A stretch of DNA of 64,000 nucleotides from Pontixanthobacter rizhaonensis (GCF_012972675.1 NZ_JABCRE010000003.1:987683-1051682), one strand, 5' to 3'; counted from the stretch's first letter, positions 38,700 to 48,818 are shown. Notes: generated from the letters alone by a model not told the origin. Translations and numbers: made by a program.

Positions 38700-40028
38700 A
38701 TGACCACTATCACACGTTTTGCCCCGTCGCCTACTGGCCGTCTTCATGTCGGCAATATCCGTACTGCCTTGCACAATTGGATGCTCGCCCAAAAAACCGG
38801 CGGGAAATTCATGCTGCGGATTGATGATACCGACCCAGAGCGGAGCAAAGAAGAATATACTGTCGCCATCCGTGCTGACTTGGCCTGGCTCGGGATGCAT
38901 CCTGATGGGGAGGAGCGCCAATCTCTGCGGCTGGATCACTATGACGCCGCCTTTGAAAAACTGCGTGCATCAGGCCGGGTTTACCGCTGCTATGAAACGG
39001 CGCAAGAACTGGATTTGAAGCGCAAAGTACAATTGGGCCGTGGTAAGCCGCCAATCTATGATCGGGCAGGGCTGGAGCTGACCGATGCTGATCATGCGGC
39101 AAAGGCGGCTGAAGGCATCGCACCACATTGGCGGTTCAAACTGGATCATAGTACACCCATCACATGGGATGATGGGGTGCGGGGCCCACAGAAATTTGAT
39201 CCTGCCACATTATCCGATCCGGTCATTCGCCGTGCGGATGGATCGTGGCTGTATATGCTGCCCAGCGCCGTGGATGATATTGAAATGGGCATCACCGACG
39301 TTTTGCGCGGGGAAGATCACGTTTCCAACACTGCCGTACAGGTGCAGATGTTCGATGCGATGGGGGCTACGCCGCCACGGTTTGGTCATGAGGCATTGTT
39401 GGTCGGGAAAGAGGGTAAGCTGTCAAAGCGTCTGGGATCGCTTGGCTGCGATGCATTCCGCGAGAAAGACATCGAACCCCAAGCAATCATTGCCTTGTTG
39501 GCACGGCTAGGCACATCGTTGCCCGTGGAACCAATCGCGGATGTGGCGGCTCTGGTAGAGACGTTTGATCTGTCGACCTTCGGCCGGGCTCCTGCGAAAT
39601 TTGATGATGCGGATCTCGAACGGATCAATACCGCTCTTGTCCATCAGCTGAACTATGGCAGCGTACAAGACCGCTTGCCCGACGGCATGGGCGAGGAAGC
39701 ATGGCATGCTATCAGGCCCAATCTGGAAACCGTATCTGGCGCACATGATTATTGGGCGATTGTCACAGGGCCGATTGAATTGCCGGAATTCTCTGACGAA
39801 GATCGTGCCTATCTGGCTGAAGCCGCCAAAACGCTGAGCTGGGGTGATAACCCCTGGGGTGCGTTGACCAGCGCGCTCAAAGACAGCACGGGCCGAAAAG
39901 GTAAGGGATTGTTCTTGCCACTGCGCCAGGCACTGACCGGCCAAAACCATGGGCCGGACATGGGTGAGTTGCTGCCCGTCTTGGGCGAAGAAACCGCGCG
40001 TCGGCGGTTGGAACGGGCTGCCGGATGA
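38700..40028 (+). CDS. gltX: glutamate--tRNA ligase
   Basis: 442 residues from the ATG at 38700. Class I signature FAPSPTGRLHVGNIRTALHNW (HIGH box as HVGN) and GKLSKRLG (KMSKS box). It loads glutamate on tRNA-Glu; Alphaproteobacteria often have two such enzymes, one also charging tRNA-Gln for later amidation. This one is rather short, so it may be the second paralogue. It overlaps the next gene by four bases (ATGA). Confidence 0.93.
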   Translation: MTTITRFAPSPTGRLHVGNIRTALHNWMLAQKTGGKFMLRIDDTDPERSKEEYTVAIRADLAWLGMHPDGEERQSLRLDHYDAAFEKLRASGRVYRCYETAQELDLKRKVQLGRGKPPIYDRAGLELTDADHAAKAAEGIAPHWRFKLDHSTPITWDDGVRGPQKFDPATLSDPVIRRADGSWLYMLPSAVDDIEMGITDVLRGEDHVSNTAVQVQMFDAMGATPPRFGHEALLVGKEGKLSKRLGSLGCDAFREKDIEPQAIIALLARLGTSLPVEPIADVAALVETFDLSTFGRAPAKFDDADLERINTALVHQLNYGSVQDRLPDGMGEEAWHAIRPNLETVSGAHDYWAIVTGPIELPEFSDEDRAYLAEAAKTLSWGDNPWGALTSALKDSTGRKGKGLFLPLRQALTGQNHGPDMGELLPVLGEETARRRLERAAG

Positions 40029-40402
40029 ACAACACTGATATAGCAGAGGCTCTGTTCGCCGGATTTGCAGCAGGGGATGCGGACGCAGCCAAAGCGCTGT
40101 GTTCGCCTGATCTGAAAGCAAGCCAGAATGGCGGGCCGTTGATGGATTTGGCCACGGTGCTGCATTTCGCCGTTGCGGTGAAAGCTGCCGCGCCTGACTT
40201 CCGGTACGAAGAAGCGGTTAGATCGGCCACAGACAGCGGCTTCGTTGAAGAACACCGGGTGCGCGGAACATTCACCAATGGTGGTGAAATTGACTTGGTG
40301 GTGTGTATCGTGGCCACCATCGAAGACGGCAAAATCACAGTTCTGCGTGAGTATTTCGACCCAGCCGGTGCAGCGGCGTTGGGCGCGGCTCTCTCAACCT
40401 GA
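40025..40402 (+). CDS. NTF2-like / SnoaL-fold protein
   Basis: 125 residues. The pattern NNTDIAEALFAGFAAGDADAAKALCSPDL, a central AAPDFRYEEAV and the end GKITVLREYFDPAGAAAL fit the cone-shaped NTF2 fold (ketosteroid isomerase-like or stress-related proteins). Translation is coupled to gltX. No substrate can be named. Confidence 0.75.
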   Translation: MNNTDIAEALFAGFAAGDADAAKALCSPDLKASQNGGPLMDLATVLHFAVAVKAAAPDFRYEEAVRSATDSGFVEEHRVRGTFTNGGEIDLVVCIVATIEDGKITVLREYFDPAGAAALGAALST

Positions 40403-40407
40403 CAGAT

Positions 40408-40671
40408 CTATTGATCGGGTTCTGACGCTGCCATCATATCCATGAAGTTGCGGGCGGCGTCTTGATCGGCTGAATCTTCAAAAGTCTCCTGCAGATCGGG
40501 CGCGTCACCAAGCATATAAAGCAGCGACCACAGTGCGAAGCGCTTGCCCTGATCTTTTTCCAAGCCAAGATCTACCTGCATTCGCTCCGTGCCGGCAGCC
40601 ATCGCGGCCGGTGTCATCTCGTCAAATTGCGAAGTGGCGAAATACCGCTGCAGCAGATCATTAAATTCCAC
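40408..40671 (-). CDS. conserved small hypothetical protein after pyk
   Basis: 87 residues, acidic and helical, start MEFNDLLQRYFATSQFDEMT, end MAASEPDQ. No cysteines, no signal peptide. It starts 8 bases after the pyruvate kinase stop on the same strand, so they share a transcript. No family recognised. Confidence 0.7.
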   Translation of the reverse strand: MEFNDLLQRYFATSQFDEMTPAAMAAGTERMQVDLGLEKDQGKRFALWSLLYMLGDAPDLQETFEDSADQDAARNFMDMMAASEPDQ

Positions 40672-40679
40672 GCGGCTGT

Positions 40680-42164
40680 TTATCCTTCATGCTTTTCTAA
40701 TTCATCACCGGCAAGCGTCACAACATGAAGTAAATTGGTGCTGCCCGGGGTGCCAAACGGCACACCCGCCAAAGCGATCAGCTTACTGCCTGCTGTGCCG
40801 AAACGGTGGCGTAAAGCCATCCGTTTGCCCTTCGCAATCATTTCTTCAAAACTGCCGATATCTTTAGTGGTCACCGCATGAGCGCCCCACAACAAAGCAA
40901 CGCGGCGCGCAGTGCGCTGGGACGGGGTCAGCACGAGCATCGGCACCGATGGCCGTTCGCGCGCAACCCGGCGGGCTGTGCTGCCCGATCCGGTGAAGAC
41001 GGTAATCGCCGCAACTTTGACCGTATCGGCAATGGTCATACAGCTATGCGCCAGCGCATCCGCCGTCGTCCGGTCTGGCGGTGTTTCCAGAAAACGGACA
41101 CGATCCAGATAAGCGCCATCGCGTTCCACCTGCGCCGAAATACGGTCCATAATGGCGACGGCTTCTTCCGGCCAATCACCCGCTGCGGTTTCCGCGCTGA
41201 GCATAACGGCATCTGCGCCATCATACACTGCATTGGCGACATCGGACACTTCGGCGCGTGTTGGTGCCGGGCTTTCGATCATCGATTCGAGCATCTGCGT
41301 CGCAACGATCACTGGCTTTCCAGCGATACGGCTTTTGTTGACGATCTCTTTTTGTAGCGGGGGGACTTCTTCGGGTAACAGTTCGACACCTAAATCCCCG
41401 CGCGCCACCATGATGCCGTCCGACATTTCGATGATTTCATCCAACCGGCGGACTGCCATCGGCTTTTCGATCTTGGCGCAAAGCGCGCCATAGCTGCCCA
41501 TCAATTTGCGTGCTTCTGCCAGATCTTCCGGGCGCTGCACAAAGGATAGGCCAATCCAGTCGGCCCCTTTTTCGACGGCGAAAGCAAGGTCTTTGCGGTC
41601 TTTCGCCGTCAATGCCGGGATCGGAATTTCCGCATCCGGAACGTTTACGCCTTTGCGGTCTGAGATGACCCCGCCGACCGTTGCGGAACAGAGAATCTCG
41701 TTCTCATCCGCGCGAATAACTGTCAGTTGGATTTTCCCGTCATTGATGAGCAGCCTCTGGCCTTTTTCCAACAGTCCGAACAGTTCCGGATGGGGCAGTT
41801 CAACGCGGGTCTCATCGCCAAGTTCTGGATTGCGGTCGAGCGTGAAATGGCCCGAATGCCGGATCACCGCCTTGCCACCTTTGAATTTTCCAACCCGCAG
41901 TTTCGGCCCTTGCAAGTCACAGAAAATGGCGATCGGGCGATTAAGGTCAGCTTCCAATCTGCGTATTTCGTCAATTGTCTCTGCATGGGTGGCATGTTCG
42001 CCGTGGCTCATATTGACCCGGAATGCATCAACGCCTGCCCAAACCAGACGGCGGAGCATGGCCGGATCACGGCTGGCGGGGCCGACAGTGGCCAAAATCT
42101 TGACCTTGCGCCCACGGGGGTCAAGGTATTTGGGGTCTAGATGTTTCTGATCGCGCTTTTCCAT
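40680..42164 (-). CDS. pyk: pyruvate kinase
   Basis: 494 residues. Last ATP-forming step of glycolysis. Motifs: KILATVGPASRDP, FRVNMSHG, AIFCDLQGPKLRVG, the catalytic lysine region LCAKIEKPMAV, GIMVARGDLGVEL, VIVATQMLESMI and DAVMLSAETAAGDWP. Full length including the C-terminal regulatory domain. Confidence 0.97.
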   Translation of the reverse strand: MEKRDQKHLDPKYLDPRGRKVKILATVGPASRDPAMLRRLVWAGVDAFRVNMSHGEHATHAETIDEIRRLEADLNRPIAIFCDLQGPKLRVGKFKGGKAVIRHSGHFTLDRNPELGDETRVELPHPELFGLLEKGQRLLINDGKIQLTVIRADENEILCSATVGGVISDRKGVNVPDAEIPIPALTAKDRKDLAFAVEKGADWIGLSFVQRPEDLAEARKLMGSYGALCAKIEKPMAVRRLDEIIEMSDGIMVARGDLGVELLPEEVPPLQKEIVNKSRIAGKPVIVATQMLESMIESPAPTRAEVSDVANAVYDGADAVMLSAETAAGDWPEEAVAIMDRISAQVERDGAYLDRVRFLETPPDRTTADALAHSCMTIADTVKVAAITVFTGSGSTARRVARERPSVPMLVLTPSQRTARRVALLWGAHAVTTKDIGSFEEMIAKGKRMALRHRFGTAGSKLIALAGVPFGTPGSTNLLHVVTLAGDELEKHEG

Positions 42165-42225
42165 GGGAAGGACCTATGGCAGAGCTGTATTGCAACTCAA
42201 GGACCAAAGACGAAGGATATGGGCA

Positions 42226-42537
42226 GTGGATACGAATGCTAAGAATGATCTTGAGGCACTACCTGACCCGGTCGCTGCAGCTGCATTCCGCAGATTGGTG
42301 CTGCATTTGCAGCATAGACATGATGCGCAGAACATCGATCTAATGGGGCTATCAGGCTTTTGCCGGAACTGCTTGGCTGACTGGATTATGGAAGCCGGGT
42401 TTGATGGTGATAAAGCCCGCGCTCGCGAAGTCATCCACGGTATGCCGCAGGATGAATGGAAGGCGACCCGTCAATCGCCCGCCACCGAAGAACAGCTCGC
42501 ACGAATGAAAGCGAGCGTTGCAAAAAATAAGCCGTGA
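42226..42537 (+). CDS. DUF1244 family protein
   Basis: 103 residues from the GTG at 42226, with AAGGA upstream; longer in-frame starts exist back to 42163 but would add sequence foreign to the family. The signature FRRLVLHLQHRHDAQNIDLM followed by GLSGFCRNCLADW is the core of DUF1244, with two close cysteines (FCRNC) that may bind metal. Role unknown; widely conserved in Alpha- and Gammaproteobacteria. Divergent from pyk. Confidence 0.8.
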   Translation: MDTNAKNDLEALPDPVAAAAFRRLVLHLQHRHDAQNIDLMGLSGFCRNCLADWIMEAGFDGDKARAREVIHGMPQDEWKATRQSPATEEQLARMKASVAKNKP

Positions 42538-42623
42538 ATTGTGGATTCGCGATCTTCACCGACACGCGGACGCCCGCTATCAGCCTGATCAACTGATTCT
42601 CATACAATTGGAGTTTTGAACCC

Positions 42624-42860
42624 ATGGCTGAAGCCACTGACGACCGCCTGCGCCTGCTGATCGAACGCATTGAGCGTCTTGAGGAAGAGAAAAAAGGCAT
42701 CGCTGACGATATCCGTGATGTCTACGCAGAAGCCAAAGCGGTTGGGTATGACCCCAAAATCATGCGCCAAATTGTTCGCCTGCGCAAAATGAAGCCAGAC
42801 GACCGCAGTGAAATGGAAATGGTGCTCGACACATATAAAGCAGCCTTGGGAATCGGTTGA
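42624..42860 (+). CDS. gapR: GapR nucleoid-associated protein (DUF2312)
   Basis: 78 residues. [37 protein letters not shown] and [15 protein letters not shown] are diagnostic of GapR, which in Caulobacter forms a tetramer clamp on overtwisted, AT-rich DNA ahead of polymerases and guides topoisomerases. Single gene with its own spacer. Confidence 0.93.
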   Translation: MAEATDDRLRLLIERIERLEEEKKGIADDIRDVYAEAKAVGYDPKIMRQIVRLRKMKPDDRSEMEMVLDTYKAALGIG

Positions 42861-42934
42861 TTTGTGATCAATTGATTTTAGCGGCGTATTATGATAGTAA
42901 TACAGCTCATTGAAACGAGTTGGAGAACTGACAT

Positions 42935-43282
42935 ATGCCCGGACCTTGGAAAGACGCACGCGGAATTACGGTAAGCACGACGCCGACTTTGGAAGGGCAA
43001 CCGATCCAGCAATATCTTGGTATTGTTACCGGTGAAGTTATCGTGGGTGCTAACCTGTTTCGTGATCTCTTTGCCAATATCCGCGATATTGTCGGCGGCC
43101 GGTCCGGTTCTTACGAACGCATTTTGAGTGACGCCCGCAAGCAGGCGATTGAAGAAATTCAGGCTGAATGTGCAGCAATGGGCGGTAATGCCGTGGTCGG
43201 GATTGATTTGGATTACGAAGTCATCGGCGATACCGGATCAATGCTGATGGTCAGTGCCAGCGGCACCGCGGTGAAGGTTTAG
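42935..43282 (+). CDS. YbjQ/UPF0145 family protein
   Basis: 115 residues. [40 protein letters not shown] and [20 protein letters not shown] are typical of the pentameric YbjQ family, sometimes called a heavy-metal-binding domain although its role is unproven. Confidence 0.88.
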   Translation: MPGPWKDARGITVSTTPTLEGQPIQQYLGIVTGEVIVGANLFRDLFANIRDIVGGRSGSYERILSDARKQAIEEIQAECAAMGGNAVVGIDLDYEVIGDTGSMLMVSASGTAVKV

Positions 43283-43355
43283 ACCTTAGGGGTGACGTTC
43301 CGCTTTGGCTAAGCTATCGGATAGGCAGACACCCAATAAAGCATAACGGATTCCC

Positions 43356-44102
43356 ATGGCAGGCCATTCCAAATTTAAAAACATCATGCACCGCAAAGGT
43401 GCGCAGGACAAAAAACGGTCCAACCTTTTCTCGAAGCTTAGCCGCGAGATTACCGTGGCTGCGAAGATGGGGACACCTGATGTCGATATGAACCCGCGGC
43501 TACGGCTGGCGGTGAATACGGCTAAGGGGCAGTCCATGCCCAAGGATAATATCCAACGCGCAATCGATAAAGCGACTGCGGGCGATGACGAGAATTATGA
43601 AGAGGTCCGGTACGAAGGATACGGCCCGGGCGGCAGTGCGATCATCGTGGAAACACTGACTGACAACCGCAATCGTACCGCCACTGCTGTGCGCACCGCT
43701 TTCGCCAAGAATGGCGGAAATTTGGGCACTGCCGGTTCGGTTGCGCATGGTTTTGAACGGCTGGGCTATATCGAATATTCGGCAGAAGCGGGCAGCGAGG
43801 ATGAGGTTCTGGAAGCGGCATTGGAAGCCGGTGCGGAAGATATCCAATCATCCGAAGATGGTCATGAAATCTGGACTGGCGGTGATGAATTGCACGCAGT
43901 CGCGAATGCCCTTGAGAAAACTCTGGGCGAACCGGCAACAGTCAAACTGGCATGGAAGCCCAATCTGACTGTAGAGCTGGACGCGAAGGATGCAGAGGTT
44001 CTGCTCAAATTGATCGATACGCTGGACGATGATGATGATGTCCAGAACGTGTCCGGCAATTATGAAATTTCTGATGAAGTGATGGCGAAACTCGACGCGT
44101 AA
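43356..44102 (+). CDS. yebC: YebC/PmpR family regulator-type protein
   Basis: 248 residues. [20 protein letters not shown], then [13 protein letters not shown] and [21 protein letters not shown] are canonical. YebC proteins act as DNA-binding regulators or, by recent work, as translation factors at proline runs. Followed 10 bases later by ruvC, the usual alphaproteobacterial order. Confidence 0.95.
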   Translation: MAGHSKFKNIMHRKGAQDKKRSNLFSKLSREITVAAKMGTPDVDMNPRLRLAVNTAKGQSMPKDNIQRAIDKATAGDDENYEEVRYEGYGPGGSAIIVETLTDNRNRTATAVRTAFAKNGGNLGTAGSVAHGFERLGYIEYSAEAGSEDEVLEAALEAGAEDIQSSEDGHEIWTGGDELHAVANALEKTLGEPATVKLAWKPNLTVELDAKDAEVLLKLIDTLDDDDDVQNVSGNYEISDEVMAKLDA

Positions 44103-44112
44103 GCGGTCGGTA

Positions 44113-44577
44113 GTGATCATCCTCGGCCTTGATCCATCGCTCAGCTGTACGGGCTGGGGTGTTATCCGGACCGAGGGATCGCGGTTAAAGCACATCGCCA
44201 ACGGCCAGATCAAAACTGATGCGAAAGCGCCGATGGCTGTAAGGCTTGCGATGCTTCAATCCGGTGTCGCTGGGGTTATTGCCGACCATCAGCCAGACCG
44301 TGCTGCGGCAGAAGAGGTGTTTGTGAATAAGAATCCGCAATCCACCTTGAAATTGGCGCAAGCCCGCGGCGTGGTTCTGGCGGCATGCGGCGCCAGTGAG
44401 CTCACTGTTCATGAACACGCCGCGCGTCTGGTTAAAAAAGCGGTGGTCGGCACGGGCGCAGCCGAAAAATCCCAGGTGCAAGCGATGCTTAAAATCTTGC
44501 TCCCCGGGGCGAAATTAGCCGGTGCAGATGCGGCAGACGCCCTCGCTGTCGCTATAGCAGACGCACATTTGGGGTAA
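44113..44577 (+). CDS. ruvC: Holliday junction resolvase RuvC
   Basis: 154 residues from a GTG at 44113. Catalytic acidic residues in [26 protein letters not shown] and [15 protein letters not shown]. It cuts four-way junctions with RuvAB, whose genes are not in the window. Heads a run of closely spaced small genes up to 46707. Confidence 0.96.
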   Translation: MIILGLDPSLSCTGWGVIRTEGSRLKHIANGQIKTDAKAPMAVRLAMLQSGVAGVIADHQPDRAAAEEVFVNKNPQSTLKLAQARGVVLAACGASELTVHEHAARLVKKAVVGTGAAEKSQVQAMLKILLPGAKLAGADAADALAVAIADAHLG

Positions 44578-44587
44578 GTAAGACAGC

Positions 44588-44902
44588 ATGTATTTGGTGG
44601 TATTCCGCAACCGCAAACGGACCGATATTGATGCGGATGCGTATGGTGTTGAGGCAGAAGCGATGGAGCGTATGGCTCGGGCACAACCCGGCTTTTTATC
44701 GTTCAAGAGCTATACCGCCGCCGACGGCGAAGTTGTGGCCTTGTCTGAATGGGAAACCGAACAGGCCGCCCGTAATTGGGGCCGTGTTGCCCAGCACCTG
44801 GAAGTTCAATCGCGCGGCCGCGAGCTCTACTATGAAAGCTATACGCTGTTTGGATGTGACGCCCCGCGTATCCATCAATTTTCTACAAAGGACCGATCAT
44901 GA
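44588..44902 (+). CDS. ABM-fold (antibiotic biosynthesis monooxygenase-like) protein
   Basis: 104 residues. MYLVVFRNRKRTDIDADAYG, QPGFLSFKSYTAADGEVVALSEWE and the ending YYESYTLFGCDAPR fit a ferredoxin-like dimeric ABM domain. Such stand-alone proteins are usually of unknown function or bind haem. Overlaps the next gene by four bases. Confidence 0.82.
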   Translation: MYLVVFRNRKRTDIDADAYGVEAEAMERMARAQPGFLSFKSYTAADGEVVALSEWETEQAARNWGRVAQHLEVQSRGRELYYESYTLFGCDAPRIHQFSTKDRS

Positions 44903-45246
44903 GCGTACATTTCTATGGCATCCCCAATTGCGACACGGTGAAGAAAGCGCGGAAATGGTGTGATGCCAATGGCGTCGAATACGTGTTCCATGATTATAAG
45001 AAAGAAGGGGCAAATGCTGAAAAGCTGGCCGCTTGGGTTGATGCCAAGGGCGTGGATATTGTGCTCAACAAACGCGGGACCACTTTTCGCAAATTGGACG
45101 ATGCCGACAAGGTGGATATCGATAGCCACAAGGCTGTCACATTGATGGCGCAGTACCCCAGTATGATCAAACGGCCTGTTGCAGAATATCCCGGCGGCAT
45201 TTTGGTCGGATTTAAGGAAGACGAATGGTCCGCTGCCTTTTTATGA
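44899..45246 (+). CDS. ArsC/Spx-family protein (YffB-like)
   Basis: 115 residues. Opening FYGIPNCDTVKKARKWCDANGVEY, later SMIKRPVAEYPGGILVGFKE. Thioredoxin-like fold with one catalytic cysteine (PNCDT). This sequence type is the YffB/MgsR branch rather than a proven arsenate reductase; it is 30 kb from the arsenic cluster and in a housekeeping operon, so a link to arsenic is not supported. Confidence 0.88.
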   Translation: MSVHFYGIPNCDTVKKARKWCDANGVEYVFHDYKKEGANAEKLAAWVDAKGVDIVLNKRGTTFRKLDDADKVDIDSHKAVTLMAQYPSMIKRPVAEYPGGILVGFKEDEWSAAFL

Positions 45247-46298
45247 GCCTGATGGCGTTGATGGGAATTGCAATGGCTCCAATATCTTCGGCGCAAGGTG
45301 TGAATAGTGATTTCCTTATCATCGCCCATCGCGGCGCGAGTGGGGAAAGGCCTGAGCATACTCTTGCCGCGTATGAGCGCGCGATTGATCAAGGCGCCGA
45401 TTATATCGAACCCGATCTGGTTGTGACGAAAGACGGCGTGTTGGTGTCCCGTCATGAAAACGAGATTTCCGGCACGACAGACGTGGCCAACCGGGAGGAA
45501 TTTGAAGATCGCCGCCGAAGCAAGACCATTGACGGGCAATTGGTTGCCGGATGGTTCGTAGAAGACTTTACTTTGGCAGAATTGCGAACGTTGCGGGCGC
45601 GTGAAAGGTTGCCGACACTGCGCCGATCCAACACTGATTTTGACGGGCTCTATCAAGTGCCCACCTTTGCCGAGATTGTGTCTCTTATCCGGGCCAAAGA
45701 AAAAGCGCTGGGGCGCCGGATCGGGCTGTATCCGGAACTGAAGCATCCGAACTTCCTGTTGCAGGAGGAAGGCGTCGACGTGGTCGATTTGTTGCTGACC
45801 GAATTCAAAGCTCTTGGCCTCACTCCCGCCGACCCGGTATACATACAATGCTTTGAAGTCGGCCCATTGCAGCGGTTAAACCAGCGCAGCGATTTTAAGC
45901 TAGTGCAATTGGTACATAGTCACGGCGGCCCCGCTGATGAGCCGGGCATGACCTACGCCGAAATGGCAACACCAACAGGTCTTGCTGCCATCGCATCTTA
46001 TGCGGATGCCATAGGCGCGCATATCCCACTGATCCTGAATGCCGATGGCAGCCCCACTGGTTTGGTCGCCGATGTTGCGGCGAGCGATCTTGGCGCTATC
46101 CATGCGTGGACCGTGCGCAAAGAGAATGTCTTTTTACCGCCGCCCTTGCGTCAGGCTGGCGGCGAGGCTGCGATTGGTGATGACAGCACTTTGCTTGACC
46201 TTCTGGCCGCTGCGGGTGTGGACGGTGTGTTCAGCGACGATCCGGGGCGCGCAGCATTGTGGCGCAATGGCCGACAAGCAGTACGCGATGGCGAGTGA
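45243..46298 (+). CDS. glpQ: glycerophosphodiester phosphodiesterase
   Basis: 351 residues from the ATG at 45243 (ATGA overlap). Signal peptide MSLMALMGIAMAPISSAQG, so periplasmic. Catalytic HRGASGERPEHTLAAYERAI and YIEPDLVVTKDGVLVSRHE with the acid/base histidines and metal-binding Glu and Asp, later LYPELKHP. It hydrolyses glycerophosphodiesters to glycerol-3-phosphate and an alcohol. Confidence 0.92.
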   Translation: MSLMALMGIAMAPISSAQGVNSDFLIIAHRGASGERPEHTLAAYERAIDQGADYIEPDLVVTKDGVLVSRHENEISGTTDVANREEFEDRRRSKTIDGQLVAGWFVEDFTLAELRTLRARERLPTLRRSNTDFDGLYQVPTFAEIVSLIRAKEKALGRRIGLYPELKHPNFLLQEEGVDVVDLLLTEFKALGLTPADPVYIQCFEVGPLQRLNQRSDFKLVQLVHSHGGPADEPGMTYAEMATPTGLAAIASYADAIGAHIPLILNADGSPTGLVADVAASDLGAIHAWTVRKENVFLPPPLRQAGGEAAIGDDSTLLDLLAAAGVDGVFSDDPGRAALWRNGRQAVRDGE

Positions 46299-46707
46299 AG
46301 GTCTGACCGATACCTCTCATCCCATTATCGTTTTTGACGGTGTATGCGTGCTCTGTACCGCCAATGCGCGGTTTGTGCTGAAATATGACAGGCGCGGCCA
46401 TTTCAGGCTTGCCGCCATGCAGGGGCCTGTCGGAGCAGGGCTGATGCGGGCTGCTGGGATCGATCCAACCAATCCGGAGACACTGATAGTCGTCGATGGA
46501 GATCGGATTTTGCGAGATAGTGATGCTGCAATTGCCATCTGGCGGGAATTAGGCTGGCCTTGGAAAATCGCCGCTGCCGCAAACTGCATTCCGCGACCGA
46601 TCCGCGACAGCGTTTATGGTTTCATTGCGCGCAATCGTTACCGAATTTTCGGTAGGTTGGACCAATGCTGGGTGCCGACGGCGGAACAGTCACAGCGTAT
46701 TGTGTGA
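46288..46707 (+). CDS. DCC-family thiol-disulfide oxidoreductase-like protein
   Basis: 139 residues from the ATG at 46288; an ATG at 46267 is an alternative with a longer overlap. The DCC motif FDGVCVLCTANARFVLKYDR carries the CxxC pair. Later LIVVDGDRILRDSDAAIAIW and IARNRYRIFGRLDQCW are typical. Small DUF393 proteins of unknown partner. Last gene of the ruvC run. Confidence 0.88.
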   Translation: MASEGLTDTSHPIIVFDGVCVLCTANARFVLKYDRRGHFRLAAMQGPVGAGLMRAAGIDPTNPETLIVVDGDRILRDSDAAIAIWRELGWPWKIAAAANCIPRPIRDSVYGFIARNRYRIFGRLDQCWVPTAEQSQRIV

Positions 46708-46709
46708 CG

Positions 46710-47483
46710 CTATTCTGGCCGTGCGGTCGCTATGTAATTGAGCGCTAGATCGCCTGAGAGATGCAGACCCTTGGACGGGCTAAATGCGATACCTGTTGGT
46801 TCGCTCATAACCATTCCGATGCTGGCCAGTAGATCACCGAGTTCATCCGGAGTGATAAAATCATCCCAATGGTGCGTGCCCTTGGGGATCATACCTATAG
46901 CTTCTGCGCCTTCGACCAGCAGCAAGCGGGATGCAGCCGTCCTGTTGGGCGTCGAAAGAACCATTAGCCCGCCGGGTGCCAAACGCGCTTTCAGCTCTTT
47001 CAAAAACGCCAGCTTATCCGCGACATGTTCGATCACTTCCATGCTGGTCACCAGATCGAAAGCGCCGATATTCTGCGCGCCAATCTCTCCTGCCATATAG
47101 CGTATATCCAGCCCGCTCCCCTCTGCATGAAGCGCCGCCGACGCAGTATTTTCCGGCGCTGCATCTACGCCCGTCACCGCGCCGCCCATCCGGGCCAATG
47201 GCTCGCATAACAGGCCAGCCCCGCAACCCACATCTAGCGCGGTCTTGCCGGCAAGCGGTTTTACACTGCGAATGTCACCGCCCCAATGCATATCAATCGC
47301 CTCTCGGACGTAAGCCAGACGCACCGGGTTGAGTTTATGTAACATGGCGGAAGATCCCTTCGGATCCCACCAATCAGCGGCCAGCGCGCCAAAATGTGCC
47401 GCTTCATCCGGGCGGATGGTCGCGCCAGAAGTTTGGGCGGCTGTAGAATTCGTTTTCGCAGTTACAGTTGCATCACTCATCAT
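46710..47483 (-). CDS. ubiG: ubiquinone biosynthesis O-methyltransferase
   Basis: 257 residues. HFGALAADWWDPKGSSAMLHKLNP, SAM motif LDVGCGAGLLCEPLARMG, EVIEHVADK and KGTHHWDDFITPDEL are specific to UbiG. Does both O-methylations in ubiquinone synthesis. Divergent from lysC, 63 bases between the starts. Confidence 0.96.
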   Translation of the reverse strand: MMSDATVTAKTNSTAAQTSGATIRPDEAAHFGALAADWWDPKGSSAMLHKLNPVRLAYVREAIDMHWGGDIRSVKPLAGKTALDVGCGAGLLCEPLARMGGAVTGVDAAPENTASAALHAEGSGLDIRYMAGEIGAQNIGAFDLVTSMEVIEHVADKLAFLKELKARLAPGGLMVLSTPNRTAASRLLLVEGAEAIGMIPKGTHHWDDFITPDELGDLLASIGMVMSEPTGIAFSPSKGLHLSGDLALNYIATARPE

Positions 47484-47546
47484 GCGACCTTAACACCGCG
47501 GGGAAACTGGCGCCAGTATGGGGCCATCTTTTGGAGAAGACACAGC

Positions 47547-48818
47547 TTGGCCCGCATAGTGATGAAATTTGGCGGTACGTCGATGGCCGGGACGGAGCGT
47601 ATCCGCCGGGTGGCGAATATTGTCCGCCGTCAGCAAGCTGCCGGGCATGAGGTCGCGGTGGTCGTTTCGGCCATGGCCGGCGAAACCGACCGGCTGGTCA
47701 ATTTCTGCCGTGAAGCCAATGCGCTGTATGATCCCGCAGAATATGACGTGGTTGTGGCTAGCGGTGAACAGGTCACGTCTGGGCTGCTTGCTCTGACGCT
47801 GCAATCGCTCGGGTGTAAGGCGCGCAGCTGGCTGGGATGGCAAATGCCCATCAACACGGTAGAAGCGCACTCCAAAGCCCGCGTGCAGACTATTGATGCG
47901 CCAGAATTGCTCGATTCGTTGGGACGAGGCGAGATTGCCGTCATTCCCGGCTTTCAGGGCGTGTCTTCCGAAAACCGGATTACGACGCTGGGCCGTGGCG
48001 GTTCCGATACTTCTGCAGTTGCAGTTGCGGCCGCCATCGGCGCGGATAGGTGTGATATCTATACCGATGTTGATGGCGTCTACACCACCGATCCGCGGAT
48101 CGTGGCCAAGGCACGTAAACAAAAAGCGGTCACGTATGAAGAAATGTTGGAACTGGCCTCTGTCGGGGCAAAGGTTTTGCAAACCCGCTCTGTCGGTTTG
48201 GCTATGAAAGAAGGGGTCCGTATTCAGGTCCTCTCCAGTTTCCTGGGCGATGATGCCCCACCGGCTGATGATTTGCCGGGAACTTTGATTGTCTCTGATA
48301 CAGAGATGGACGCTATTTTGGAGGAAGGCGAGATGGAACGCCAGCACGTAACCGGCATCGCGCATGACAAGAATGAAGCGAAAATCATTCTTACCCGCGT
48401 TCCTGATAAACCCGGCGCAGTGGCCAATATTTTTGAGCCCTTGGCTGGGGCGTCGATTAACGTGGATATGATCATCCAGAATGTGGGCCGCGATAAAGGT
48501 GAAACCGACGTCACCTTCACCGTGCCGCAAACCGATCTCGCGCGGGCGCAAGCTTTGCTGGAAGACCAGCGGGGGAATATCGGGTTTAACCGGATCATCA
48601 CAGATGATCACATTGCAAAGATCAGTGTCGTTGGTGTGGGGATGAAAAGCCATGCCGGTGTCGCCAGCACGATGTTTAAATCGCTTGCTGATCGGGCCAT
48701 CAATATTCAGGCCATCACCACCTCGGAAATCAAAGTCAGCGTGATTATCGATGAGGATGAAACCGAACTGGCTGTGCGCGTATTGCACACGGCTTACGGG
48801 CTGGATGCGGCGGAGTAA
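47547..48818 (+). CDS. lysC: aspartate kinase
   Basis: 423 residues from the TTG at 47547, chosen because GGAGAAG stands 8 bases upstream and the family opens at this point (ARIVMKFGGTSMAG). First step to lysine, threonine, methionine and diaminopimelate. Kinase motifs VVVSAMAGETD, FQGVSSENRITTLGRGGSDTSAV and YTDVDGVYTTDPR are followed by two ACT domains (LTRVPDKPGAVANIFEPLAG and ISVVGVGMKSHAGVAS) for feedback control. Confidence 0.97.
   Translation: MARIVMKFGGTSMAGTERIRRVANIVRRQQAAGHEVAVVVSAMAGETDRLVNFCREANALYDPAEYDVVVASGEQVTSGLLALTLQSLGCKARSWLGWQMPINTVEAHSKARVQTIDAPELLDSLGRGEIAVIPGFQGVSSENRITTLGRGGSDTSAVAVAAAIGADRCDIYTDVDGVYTTDPRIVAKARKQKAVTYEEMLELASVGAKVLQTRSVGLAMKEGVRIQVLSSFLGDDAPPADDLPGTLIVSDTEMDAILEEGEMERQHVTGIAHDKNEAKIILTRVPDKPGAVANIFEPLAGASINVDMIIQNVGRDKGETDVTFTVPQTDLARAQALLEDQRGNIGFNRIITDDHIAKISVVGVGMKSHAGVASTMFKSLADRAINIQAITTSEIKVSVIIDEDETELAVRVLHTAYGLDAAE

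Noticed and set aside
44899..45246. ArsC-family gene as part of arsenic resistance
   Set aside because: YffB/Spx-like branch in a ruvC-glpQ run, 30 kb from arsM; no evidence of arsenate reduction.
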